64,000 nucleotides of DNA, from positions 26,693-90,692 of the forward strand of contig CAJTDN010000017.1 of NCBI GenBank assembly GCA_910574865.1. Reading direction: 5' to 3'. A model generated the notes under the pieces. It was given only the letters and a program-made list of their open reading frames with translations. It had not been told where the DNA came from and ran no database searches. The translations under genes and the position numbers were made by a program. This document shows, piece by piece, positions 7,848 through 16,189 of the stretch. Within the stretch, counting starts at the first letter, position 1. Every line of letters starts with the position of its first letter. Origin of the DNA: Lachnospiraceae bacterium. GTDB lineage: Bacteria; Bacillota; Clostridia; Lachnospirales; Lachnospiraceae.

Positions 7848-10055
7848 ATGGAAAATAAAAAAGCTTTGCAAGCGTTGCTTGCAGCCCTGCACAAAGAACC
7901 TCCGTCTGTTTTGACGGAGGTTCAGACAAAAGGGGCAAAAATCACCGTACTGGATAATGGCTTGTTTACTTATTTTATGGAAGGGGAGCAGGTATGCAAG
8001 GGGTATGCGGCGGCAAGGACGTTGGACGGAAGGGAAATTGACACGCGGCGTGCCAAACTTGTATCTTCGGAAATGATTTTAGGGGAGGATGCCGGTGGTT
8101 CGGCGTTTAGCGGCGCTTTTTCGGGAAAAAAGGGTGTCCGTTTGTTGTACCGGCAGGGGCAACTTGAGCTTCGGCAGGAGCTGGTTGTCTATGAGGACGG
8201 GGCGGCGACGTCGCAAGTTTTCTTGCACGATGAGAAGGGGCCGGCGAACACCCGTTACCTGGTGCCCTTTGGAACTCCTTATCCGGACAAGGAATGGAAG
8301 GAACTGTTTTTGTCATTGGATCAGAAAATGCTGCTGGTGCCCTATGACAATGACATGTGGTCGCGTTATGAGTCGGCGGTTCCGTCTTGTGGGCGAAAAA
8401 GTTATGACGTGACGGCCATTTATGATGAGGATAGTTTGGAAGGATTCATCATCGGCGCGTTAAATTTTGACGTATGGAAAAACGCGATAAAGTGGAATTC
8501 GCATGATGCCCGCAGTCTGGTCGCCTACTGTGGCGCGGCGGACGAGGGGACTCACGATTGTTGTTTGCATGCCCCGGTATCAGGGGAATGGGTGGCATCC
8601 GCCCCGTTCGTGTTTTTCTGGTCAAGGGATGTTCGTGCCGGCATGGAAAAGTATGGTGACTTGTGTGCCTCCCTTGTGCCGGCAAGACCGTGGAAAAGCG
8701 GAAAGGTGCCTTTTGGCTGGAACAGCTATTCCGCGTTGGGATTGGGCCTTAGGCTGTCGCATTGGCGGGAGGCGGGGGATTTCATGAAGGAAGAGCTGCC
8801 AAATTATTGTGACGAAGACGGGGTGACTTATGTCAACTTGGACGGGGCGTTCGGGTTGGATTCGAAAGAAATCAAACGTACCATCGACATGCTTCATGAA
8901 AGGGGACAAAAGGCCGGGTGGTATGCGAATCCTTGTAATTGGTTCCCGGCCGGGGGCAACATGACGGCAGGCATGGTCGCGGGAGCCGGCGAGGCGGTTC
9001 CGGAAAAAAGTTCGGACGAGGACGCGAAAGCATTTTCGGACGAAGATTCAAAGGCCGAGGGCGCTTCAAGCGAAAATGCGGAGAAATTTTCCGAGGCAGG
9101 GGATTTTGCAAATTGGGCGCAGATGCGGATTGGGGACTTGTTTTTGAAAGACCTTGAGGGGAACGTGATGCCCGCGGCAGACGGCACGGTTCCATTGGAC
9201 GTGACTCATCCGGCTTGGGAAAAAATGACCCGCGCGACGATTCGAAGGTTGGCCGCCCTGGGTATTGATTATTTGAAACTGGATTTCTTGTCACACGGTT
9301 CCGTGGAAGGGGCGCATTACCAGAAGGATTATACCGGAAGAATGGCTTTGAACCTGGCATACCGCATCTTGTCGGAGGAAATCGACGCGGCAAAACGGGA
9401 TATCTTCGTCAGCTTGTCCATCGCGCCGCTATTCCCTTATTTTTTGGGAAATGCCAGGCGCAGCTGTTGTGACACGTTCGGCCATCACGAGGACGTGCGC
9501 TACGTGTTGAACGCGTTGAATTTTGCATGGTGGACAAATGGAAGGATTTACAAATATAACGATCCCGACCATGTGCCGCTGTACCTATCCGTGATAGACG
9601 GGCGGGGAGCCACCACTGAGGTGGAAGCCCGGTCGAGGTATTACGCCAGCGTGATTTCTGGCACGGTGATGATGTTGTCGGACAATTACGGTCCAGAGGG
9701 GGACGCGGAAGTGATTCGCATGTCCAGGGAACGGACGAGGCAGTTTGCCAACGACCCTTGCGTGAATGCCATTGCCCGTCTGGGAAAGGCGTTCGTTCCG
9801 GTCGAAATCGGGGACGGCACCACGCCGTTTTATACGTTAAACCATGAAGGAAAGTATTATGCGGCGATATTCAATTTTGCAGGAGAAAGAAGGACATTGT
9901 CGTTTGCGGCAAAGCGCGGAAGGTTACCGGAAAAGGGTGTTTTTTGCGATATTCATGATGACATTCACGGCGGCGGGGAAATGGCATACGACGGATTGAT
10001 TTCGGTCGAACTGGACGGATATGACGCGGTAATCGTGGAAGTCAGGGAAAAATAG
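7848..10055 (+). CDS. Alpha-galactosidase-superfamily glycoside hydrolase (GH36/GH27-like)
   Basis: A 735-residue putative cytoplasmic glycosidase with no signal peptide. An N-terminal beta-rich region precedes a TIM barrel that begins near FGWNSYSALG. The likely nucleophile is the Asp in YLKLDFLSHG. Later barrel strands contain SLSIAPLFPYF and CDTFGHHEDVRY, followed by a C-terminal beta domain. The start at 7848 is chosen for AAGGAG 7 bases upstream rather than the in-frame ATG at 7824. A Ser/Glu/Asp/Ala-rich, low-complexity insert (about 9000-9110) interrupts the barrel. The assignment to clan GH-D is by motif and fold impression; the exact GH family is uncertain. Confidence 0.75.
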   Translation: MENKKALQALLAALHKEPPSVLTEVQTKGAKITVLDNGLFTYFMEGEQVCKGYAAARTLDGREIDTRRAKLVSSEMILGEDAGGSAFSGAFSGKKGVRLLYRQGQLELRQELVVYEDGAATSQVFLHDEKGPANTRYLVPFGTPYPDKEWKELFLSLDQKMLLVPYDNDMWSRYESAVPSCGRKSYDVTAIYDEDSLEGFIIGALNFDVWKNAIKWNSHDARSLVAYCGAADEGTHDCCLHAPVSGEWVASAPFVFFWSRDVRAGMEKYGDLCASLVPARPWKSGKVPFGWNSYSALGLGLRLSHWREAGDFMKEELPNYCDEDGVTYVNLDGAFGLDSKEIKRTIDMLHERGQKAGWYANPCNWFPAGGNMTAGMVAGAGEAVPEKSSDEDAKAFSDEDSKAEGASSENAEKFSEAGDFANWAQMRIGDLFLKDLEGNVMPAADGTVPLDVTHPAWEKMTRATIRRLAALGIDYLKLDFLSHGSVEGAHYQKDYTGRMALNLAYRILSEEIDAAKRDIFVSLSIAPLFPYFLGNARRSCCDTFGHHEDVRYVLNALNFAWWTNGRIYKYNDPDHVPLYLSVIDGRGATTEVEARSRYYASVISGTVMMLSDNYGPEGDAEVIRMSRERTRQFANDPCVNAIARLGKAFVPVEIGDGTTPFYTLNHEGKYYAAIFNFAGERRTLSFAAKRGRLPEKGVFCDIHDDIHGGGEMAYDGLISVELDGYDAVIVEVREK

Positions 10056-10069
10056 GAAGGAAAATAACG

Positions 10070-10570
10070 ATGAAAGAAATTAAAGTAAAGGAATTGACAC
10101 TGGAAAATTTCAAGCCGTTCGGGTCGTTTTCACAAATGGTGAATCCGACCGCCAGGGGAAACGGAATCGGCGGGATGTCGTTTCACGCGGACTTGGAGGT
10201 TTTGGAAATGGGGAGCGCCCATGCGGCGGCATTTTCCACGACCCGGGTCACAAACCAGTTAAAACCGGTGGTCTTGGCGTTGGAAAACCATTCTCACTGC
10301 GGCGAGGGCATCATGTCCCTGGATAACGACATGTTGGTGTATTTTGCCCCGGCGGGAGCGGATTTGGCGCATGCCATCGAGGAACTCTGCGCGTTTCGCG
10401 TGCCGTCGGGCGTGATGTTGACCATCCGTCCCGGCGTGTGGCACTGCATGCCGTTTACGGTGGACACGGAAGTGGTAAACGTGTTGAACGTGCTGCCGGA
10501 GCGCACCTATGCCAATGACTGCGAGATGCACATTTTGAAGGAAGAAGAGCGGGTGGCGATTATAGTTTAA
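10070..10570 (+). CDS. Cupin-like protein, ureidoglycolate-lyase-type
   Basis: A 166-residue protein resembling the ureidoglycolate lyase fold, with the cupin-like stretches ENHSHCGEGI and RPGVWHCMPF that could bind a metal through His and Glu. In sugar loci such proteins may act on open-chain sugars or acids, but no reaction can be assigned here. It starts 14 bases after the hydrolase stop with AAGGAAAA upstream, so it is probably cotranscribed. Confidence 0.65.
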   Translation: MKEIKVKELTLENFKPFGSFSQMVNPTARGNGIGGMSFHADLEVLEMGSAHAAAFSTTRVTNQLKPVVLALENHSHCGEGIMSLDNDMLVYFAPAGADLAHAIEELCAFRVPSGVMLTIRPGVWHCMPFTVDTEVVNVLNVLPERTYANDCEMHILKEEERVAIIV

Positions 10571-10636
10571 AGATGTTACGTTGCATTAAGCTCGATAGAA
10601 CCTCGCTAAGTTGCAGGTAACTACAATTCGCACGTA

Positions 10637-10657
10637 AGCACCTAAAATGCAGGTGCT
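10637..10657 (+). promoter_or_regulatory. Short intercistronic hairpin
   Basis: AGCACCT pairs with AGGTGCT around a 7-base loop in the 129-base gap before the aldolase gene. There is no T-run. The gap also holds the phrase CTCATAGTAA before the ribosome site, which recurs upstream of the gene at 16190. Confidence 0.35.
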
Positions 10658-10699
10658 AAGTGCTCATAACAAGCTCATAGTAAAAGAGAGGATGATAAT

Positions 10700-11545
10700 A
10701 TGGCTCTGGAAAAAGTAAGGGATTTGCTTTGCGCCGCGCAGAAGGCCAACACCTCGGTGATTGCCTTTGACGCGTGCGATTATAACACGATTTATGCTTG
10801 TATCAAGGGGGCCGAGGTCGCGCGCCGTCCGGTCATCGTGATGCTCTATCCGACGATGCGGAGCGTGTTTTCGTTCGGGGCGTTCGCGGCCACGGTCAAG
10901 GATTTGGCGAAATCTGCGTCGGTTCCAGTGGGGCTGCACCTGGATCATTGCAGCGAGCTTCCAATAATCATCGAGGCCATCCGTGACGGCTTTACTTCCG
11001 TGATGGCGGACGGTTCGGCGATGCCGTTGGAAGAAAATATCGCGTTTACGAAGTCGGTGGTGGACATCGCGAAAATATTTGACGTGGACGTGGAAGGGGA
11101 AATCGGCCACGTGGGACAAGTGGCGGGCGGCTTTGATTATCAGAATGCCGACACGTTTACCAGGCCTGACGAGGCGGCCGTTTTTGCCGGGCGCACGGGA
11201 GTGGCGTCGATGGCGGTGGCGTTCGGAAGCTGCCATGGCATGTACAAGGCGGAGCCGAACCTGGATTTGGAGAGGCTTCAGGAAATCGACAAGGCGGTGG
11301 ACGTTCCCCTGGTATTGCATGGCGGATCGGGAATTCCGGCGGACCAGCTTGAAAAAGCATTTCAAATGGGCATCAACAAGTTTAACGTGGGAACCGAGTT
11401 TTTCTTGTTGAACACGAAGCTTTGCAAGGAGGCCTACACGTCGGAGGAATTGCTGAAAAATCCGTTCGCGGGAATCACGTCCATCCGTAAAGGTTTGACG
11501 GAATATATCGCGAAAAAGCTGGAGTTGTGCGAGATGAAAGTGTGA
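10700..11545 (+). CDS. Class II fructose-bisphosphate-type aldolase
   Basis: A 281-residue zinc-dependent aldolase, close to the family length. The motif GLHLDHCSE carries the catalytic Asp and a zinc His. GEIGHVGQ and LHGGSGIP supply further zinc and phosphate-binding residues. It would split a ketose phosphate into a triose phosphate and a second fragment. Fructose-, tagatose- and other ketose-bisphosphate aldolases share these motifs, so the substrate is open. It lies directly before a PfkB kinase (stop and start within 12 bases), which favours a kinase-then-aldolase pathway. Confidence 0.85.
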   Translation: MALEKVRDLLCAAQKANTSVIAFDACDYNTIYACIKGAEVARRPVIVMLYPTMRSVFSFGAFAATVKDLAKSASVPVGLHLDHCSELPIIIEAIRDGFTSVMADGSAMPLEENIAFTKSVVDIAKIFDVDVEGEIGHVGQVAGGFDYQNADTFTRPDEAAVFAGRTGVASMAVAFGSCHGMYKAEPNLDLERLQEIDKAVDVPLVLHGGSGIPADQLEKAFQMGINKFNVGTEFFLLNTKLCKEAYTSEELLKNPFAGITSIRKGLTEYIAKKLELCEMKV

Positions 11546-11556
11546 GGTTGATGGAA

Positions 11557-12552
11557 ATGGATAAGACATTTGACGTAATCGGGGTGGAAGATTTAATCAT
11601 GGATTTTGCACTCCAAATCAATAGGATACCGAAAACAGACGGGATGTCCATGATACAGGACTCATGCTGGGCCGGGGGTGGAAACGCCTCGTCGGCCATC
11701 GTGGCACTCTGCCGGCTGGGGGCGAAATGCGCCATGGTGGGAACGACCGGAAATGACGCTTATGGAAACTTCTGCCTGGAGGACATGAAAAGAAACCAGG
11801 TAGACGTTTCACATGTCAAGCAGGTGGAAGGCGACACGACATTGTGCATCTGCCTGGCGGAGACGGAGACGCAGGGGAGGAGTTTCCTCGGCAAGGTGGG
11901 AGTAAGGGGCATGATGACTCCCGAAGAAGTGGGGGAGGACTTCATCCGTGGCTGCAAAGCCATCCATTTGAGCTGCATGCCGTCTCCCGCCCAAGTCGCG
12001 GCCGTCACGTTCGCGAAGAAGCACGGGGTGGAAATTTCCCTGGACGCGGGGGCGTTGTTTCCGGGTGCGAGGGAGCTGGTGAACCAGACGGACATACTAA
12101 TCATGTCGGAAAATTTTTATGAAGGATTGTTCGGGGAAGACAAGGATTATTGTGGAAACTGCCGGAAGTTGGTGGAAAAGGGAGCGAAAATAGCGGTGGT
12201 GACATTGGGGAAAAAGGGATGCGCGGGCGCGGACAAGGAAGGGACGTTCCAAATGGAGGCTTTTTCCGGCGCGGATATCGTGGACACGACCGGCGCCGGT
12301 GACGTGTTCCATGGAGGATTTTTATACGCATATTTGTACCGATACAAGTCAGGGACGTATTCATATACGATTAAAGATTGTGCAAAATTTGCCAGCGCGG
12401 TTTCCTATATTAATTGTACGACGCTGGGCGGAAGGCCGGGCATTCCCACGCTGGAGATGGTGGACACGTTTTTGGAGGAAGGAATCATCCTGGAGGGGGA
12501 TATCGCGCAGAGAAAAGAATTTTATCGAAATGGAATTTTTGAATGGAGGTAA
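11557..12552 (+). CDS. PfkB-family carbohydrate kinase
   Basis: A ribokinase-like sugar kinase of about 331 residues. The N-terminal glycine-rich region (SCWAGGGNASSAIVALCRLG) and the C-terminal signature DTTGAGDVFHGGF, with the catalytic base Asp in GAGD, are both present. The start at 11557 is chosen because GAGG lies 9 bases upstream; the ATG at 11551 would be too close. The gene probably feeds the aldolase encoded just upstream. Confidence 0.85.
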   Translation: MDKTFDVIGVEDLIMDFALQINRIPKTDGMSMIQDSCWAGGGNASSAIVALCRLGAKCAMVGTTGNDAYGNFCLEDMKRNQVDVSHVKQVEGDTTLCICLAETETQGRSFLGKVGVRGMMTPEEVGEDFIRGCKAIHLSCMPSPAQVAAVTFAKKHGVEISLDAGALFPGARELVNQTDILIMSENFYEGLFGEDKDYCGNCRKLVEKGAKIAVVTLGKKGCAGADKEGTFQMEAFSGADIVDTTGAGDVFHGGFLYAYLYRYKSGTYSYTIKDCAKFASAVSYINCTTLGGRPGIPTLEMVDTFLEEGIILEGDIAQRKEFYRNGIFEWR

Positions 12553-12555
12553 ATC

Positions 12556-14034
12556 ATGCGAGAGAGAATGATTAGATTGGGTTATGTGCCCGTGATGCGG
12601 GACACGTTTCCGATAGGGCCGGCGGCGGAATTGAGGGACAAAATCAGGAAAAGGGTGGAGGAAATTATTTCCAGCCTGGTTGAAGTGGAACTCGTGGCCG
12701 TCGATGACAAAATAAAGGACGGGATGTTGTGGGACAATGCGGACGTGCCGAAATTGACGGCATATTTCCAGGAGAAAAAAGTGGATGCATTGTTCTTCCC
12801 ACACTGCAATTTCGGGCAGGAGGAGCCGGTTGCCATGTTGGCAAAGGCGGTGGGAAAACCGGTACTTTTGTGGGGGCCGAGGGATCCCGCGCCGCAGGGG
12901 ATGGAATTTCGCGTATATGACACGCAGTGCGGGCTGTTTGCCACGTCCAAGGCGCTTTCCCGCTACGGGGTGACATTCACATATTTGGAAAATTGTGCGC
13001 TGGATTCGCCCGTTTTGGAGCGGGGAATCGACAAGTTCGTCCGGGTGGCGGCGGTTGTTCGGGCCATGAAGAACATGCGCGTGGGGCAGGTGGGCCTGCG
13101 TCCGAGGCAGTTCCTTTCCGTAAAAGTGAACGAGAGCGAACTTCTGGAAAAGTTTGGCATAGAGATTACGCCAATCTGGACGGAAGAAATTACTTCGGCG
13201 GTACATAAGCTGCGGACGGGCAACGCTCATTTGATAGGCGTGGTGAAAAAGATGGAATTGCCCATGGCGATGGCCATGGCGGGCATCAAGATGGAAGAAA
13301 GGGAGCCGGATCCGGCCATCAAGGAGCGGATGGAGGACATTCGGGAAAAGGTGGATTGTTCCGGTGTTTCCGAGGAGACATTGGAAAAGTTTGCCGTCAT
13401 CGAACTGGCCATCGAGCGTGTCGCGGAAATCAACGAGCTGGATGCCATCGCCTTTGACTGTTGGTCCTATCTGGCGGACGAGTTTGGCATTTCCGCGTGC
13501 TTCATTTTGGGAGATTTGATTGACCGCGGCCTGGTGGCCGCTTGTGAAACGGACTTGCATGCCGCCATCACTTCGCGGATGTTGCAGGCCGCGTCCAGGG
13601 AGCAAAGTTGCCCGTTCGTCGCCGACATGACCATCCGCCATCCGGACAATGACAACGGGGAGCTCTTGTGGCATTGCGGGCCGTTTGCCGCTTCGTTGAT
13701 GAAGGAAGGCGTGAAAGGCTCCATTTGCAATTGTAAGGGATTTTATGAAATCAAGGGCGGCGACATTACTTTGGCGAGAATGGACCAGGTGGGTGGAAAT
13801 TACCAGTTGTTTGCCGACCAGGCGGTGGGCATCGACGGTCCCGCCACCAATGGGAATTACGTATGGGTGGAGACTTCGGACTGGCCAGAGTGGGAGCGGA
13901 AATTCATGTATGGCCCTTACATCCACCATATTTGCGGCATTCATGGGCAATATGCGGACGTGCTGAAAGAGGCTTGTAAATATATTGGCAACGTGACCCA
14001 TGACAGCGTGAATGATGTTCCGGCGCACTTATAG
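12556..14034 (+). CDS. L-fucose/L-arabinose-isomerase-family protein
   Basis: A 492-residue protein with the layout of L-fucose isomerase-type ketol isomerases: an N-terminal Rossmann-like domain (DALFFPHCNFGQEE), a central domain, and a C-terminal part with FDCWSYLADEFGISACF and CETDLHAAITSRML, which would hold the metal-binding Glu and Asp. It would convert an aldose to the ketose used by the kinase. Its start has GGAGG 7 bases upstream, and it begins 3 bases after the kinase stop, so translation is probably coupled. The exact sugar is unknown. Confidence 0.8.
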   Translation: MRERMIRLGYVPVMRDTFPIGPAAELRDKIRKRVEEIISSLVEVELVAVDDKIKDGMLWDNADVPKLTAYFQEKKVDALFFPHCNFGQEEPVAMLAKAVGKPVLLWGPRDPAPQGMEFRVYDTQCGLFATSKALSRYGVTFTYLENCALDSPVLERGIDKFVRVAAVVRAMKNMRVGQVGLRPRQFLSVKVNESELLEKFGIEITPIWTEEITSAVHKLRTGNAHLIGVVKKMELPMAMAMAGIKMEEREPDPAIKERMEDIREKVDCSGVSEETLEKFAVIELAIERVAEINELDAIAFDCWSYLADEFGISACFILGDLIDRGLVAACETDLHAAITSRMLQAASREQSCPFVADMTIRHPDNDNGELLWHCGPFAASLMKEGVKGSICNCKGFYEIKGGDITLARMDQVGGNYQLFADQAVGIDGPATNGNYVWVETSDWPEWERKFMYGPYIHHICGIHGQYADVLKEACKYIGNVTHDSVNDVPAHL

Positions 14035-14045
14035 GAAGGAGAGGC

Positions 14046-15035
14046 ATGGGATTTCGTTTTTGGTATCAGGAATTTGAAAAAGAAGGTTTTATTCGGCTGG
14101 GGTGCGACAAGGAGGGGAAGCCTTGGATGAGCGTGGACGTATACCCGTCCATGGGATTTAAAACGGCGGGCTTGTGTTACAAGGGTGAATGGCTGCAGCC
14201 TTACCAGCCCGGCTGGTCGCCCCTGCTTCAAAAAGAAACCTTTGGAAACACGGTTTTGTTTCCCACGCCGAACCGGGTGCGGAACGGCGTGTTCACGTTT
14301 CAGGGGCGGCGCGTGGAAATGAGAAAGGGAGGCATTTTGCAAACCCAGCACGGTTTGGCGCAGAGTGGATTCTGGCGCGTAACAAACCTTTCAAAGGCGG
14401 GCGGGGAAGTTTTCATTAGCGCGGAATTTTGCATTTGCCCGGGGGATGAAAATTATCAGGCGTTTCCTTATGCATCGCGGCTGACGGTAACCTACGTGCT
14501 CACTGCAGACGGACTGACATGCCGGTATGGAGTAAAGAATTTGGAAAATGACGCCATGCCTTTTGGATTCGGGCTGCACCCGTGGTTTCTCCTGCCAAAA
14601 AAACCGGAAAAAATCAGCGTGCGCGTGCCTGCGGACTATTGCTATGAGACGACGCCGGATTTGCTTCCCACCGGCCGCATGATTGCGGTAAGCGAAAATA
14701 AGGAGTTTGACTTGAATGAATTTCGTCCGGTGAGAAATTTGGATTTGGACACGGTGTACCTGACCCGGGGGCGGGAGATGGTGATTTGTTATGAGGATCG
14801 GGGATACCGGCTTAAAATTTCCCAGTCCTCGGAATTTATGGCGGGGGTTGTGTTTACCGCGTTTAACAGGGGAATGGAAAAGACGGGTTACGAGGCCTTC
14901 TGTGTGGAAAGCCAGACTTGCTGCACGGATGCCATCAACATGCATGAAAAAGGATTTGAGAAAAGCGGGTTGATGGTGCTAAAGCCGGGACAAGTGCAGG
15001 AGGGACATGTGAGGTATACGTTGACGGACTCGTAA
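14046..15035 (+). CDS. Aldose 1-epimerase-like protein (mutarotase fold)
   Basis: A 329-residue beta-sandwich protein of the galactose mutarotase superfamily. The catalytic His-type motif is visible in FGFGLHPWFLLP, and an acidic CVESQTCCTDA motif lies near the C-terminus. It would interconvert anomers of the sugar released by the hydrolases before isomerisation. The start follows AGGAAGGAGAGGC. The stop codon sits in the loop of a 9-bp hairpin. Confidence 0.75.
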   Translation: MGFRFWYQEFEKEGFIRLGCDKEGKPWMSVDVYPSMGFKTAGLCYKGEWLQPYQPGWSPLLQKETFGNTVLFPTPNRVRNGVFTFQGRRVEMRKGGILQTQHGLAQSGFWRVTNLSKAGGEVFISAEFCICPGDENYQAFPYASRLTVTYVLTADGLTCRYGVKNLENDAMPFGFGLHPWFLLPKKPEKISVRVPADYCYETTPDLLPTGRMIAVSENKEFDLNEFRPVRNLDLDTVYLTRGREMVICYEDRGYRLKISQSSEFMAGVVFTAFNRGMEKTGYEAFCVESQTCCTDAINMHEKGFEKSGLMVLKPGQVQEGHVRYTLTDS

Positions 15036-15044
15036 GAGTCCGTC
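15023..15044 (+). promoter_or_regulatory. Hairpin over the mutarotase stop codon
   Basis: GACGGACTC and GAGTCCGTC form a perfect 9-bp stem with the loop GTAA, and the TAA stop is inside the loop. No T-run follows, so it may mark a processing point in the operon. Confidence 0.4.
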
Positions 15045-15176
15045 GGCGCGGAGCGCATTTGATGCGGTATGCCCGGAGGGTGTACCCTGTCGGACGCGTG
15101 AGAGTTCGCCAGCCCGGGAGGGGCATGTATGAAGGGATGTCCATAGGGGCATTAGTAATGAAAGGAGGATAAAGAA

Positions 15177-16151
15177 TTGCAGTATAAAAAATTGGGAAAC
15201 ACCGGGAAAAAAATTTCGGCAATCACACTGGGAAGCTGGGGGATTGGCGGGGCCGGTTGGGACCAGGTGGACAAGAAAGAGTCGCAAGCGGCAATTGACA
15301 GGATGCTGGAATGTGGAGTGAATGCCATTGACACTGCTCCCATTTATGGGTTCGTGAGGCCGGACGAGGAAGATTTTGGTTACGGGTATGCCGAAAAGGT
15401 CATTGGGGAAGCCATTCGCGATAAGCGCGAGGACATTTTTCTCGTGACCAAGTGCGGGCTGAATTATGACCGCGCGCAAGGGCCAAGGAGCATGTACAAG
15501 AGCATGGCCAGGGAAGAAATCATTGCCGGGTGCGAGGGGTCGTTAAAACGTTTGGGAACGGACTACATTGACTTGCTGTTCGTGCACTGGCCGGATATGA
15601 AGACATCCTTGGAAGAAATGACGGATGCCATGAAAACGTTGATACGGCAGGGAAAAATATTGCACTATGGGTTGTCCAATTTTACACTGGAGGACACTTG
15701 TAAGGCGGACGACTTGCTGCACGTGGCGGCAGTACAATTGCCGTATTCCATGGTGGACAAGGCGAGTGAGAAAATGCTCTTGGCGGTCAAGGAGCGGGGA
15801 ATCGGCACGATGACCTATGGTTCCCTTGGCTCGGGAATTTTAACGGGAGCGTACCGAACGGTTCCCACGTTTGATAAGATGGACGCGCGGGCCTCGTTTT
15901 ATCATTTCTTTGAGGAGCCGATGTTTGGCAGGATTCAGAAATTGTTGGGCGTGATGGACGAGGTTGCCGCCGCGCACCAGGCAAATGTGTCGCAGGTGGC
16001 GATTCAGTGGAGCGTGAAAAAGGAGTTCGTGGACACGGCCATCCTCGGGGTCAGCAAGGAAAAGCATGCGCGGCAAAATTGCGACACGTTTACATGGGAA
16101 ATGGACGAGGAAGAAATGAAGAAATTGGACGAGGCGGTTGAAAATTTATGA
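15177..16151 (+). CDS. Aldo/keto reductase
   Basis: A 324-residue single-domain AKR. Asp-Tyr appear in AIDTAPIYGF, Lys in FLVTKCGL and His in LLFVHWPD, the standard catalytic tetrad. The C-terminal NADP site is suggested by AILGVSKEKHARQN. The start is TTG at 15177, supported by AGGAGG 8 bases upstream and by the conserved beginning QYKKLGNTG. It probably reduces or oxidises a sugar or polyol in the same pathway as its neighbours. Confidence 0.85.
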   Translation: MQYKKLGNTGKKISAITLGSWGIGGAGWDQVDKKESQAAIDRMLECGVNAIDTAPIYGFVRPDEEDFGYGYAEKVIGEAIRDKREDIFLVTKCGLNYDRAQGPRSMYKSMAREEIIAGCEGSLKRLGTDYIDLLFVHWPDMKTSLEEMTDAMKTLIRQGKILHYGLSNFTLEDTCKADDLLHVAAVQLPYSMVDKASEKMLLAVKERGIGTMTYGSLGSGILTGAYRTVPTFDKMDARASFYHFFEEPMFGRIQKLLGVMDEVAAAHQANVSQVAIQWSVKKEFVDTAILGVSKEKHARQNCDTFTWEMDEEEMKKLDEAVENL

Positions 16152-16189
16152 TTAAGGAAGTTAAGCGCTCATAGTAAGGAGGATTTATT

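Noticed and set aside
12361..14028. 555-codon open frame on the minus strand over the isomerase gene
   Set aside because: It is an antisense shadow in a GC-rich gene. The plus-strand frame has clear family motifs and a good ribosome site.
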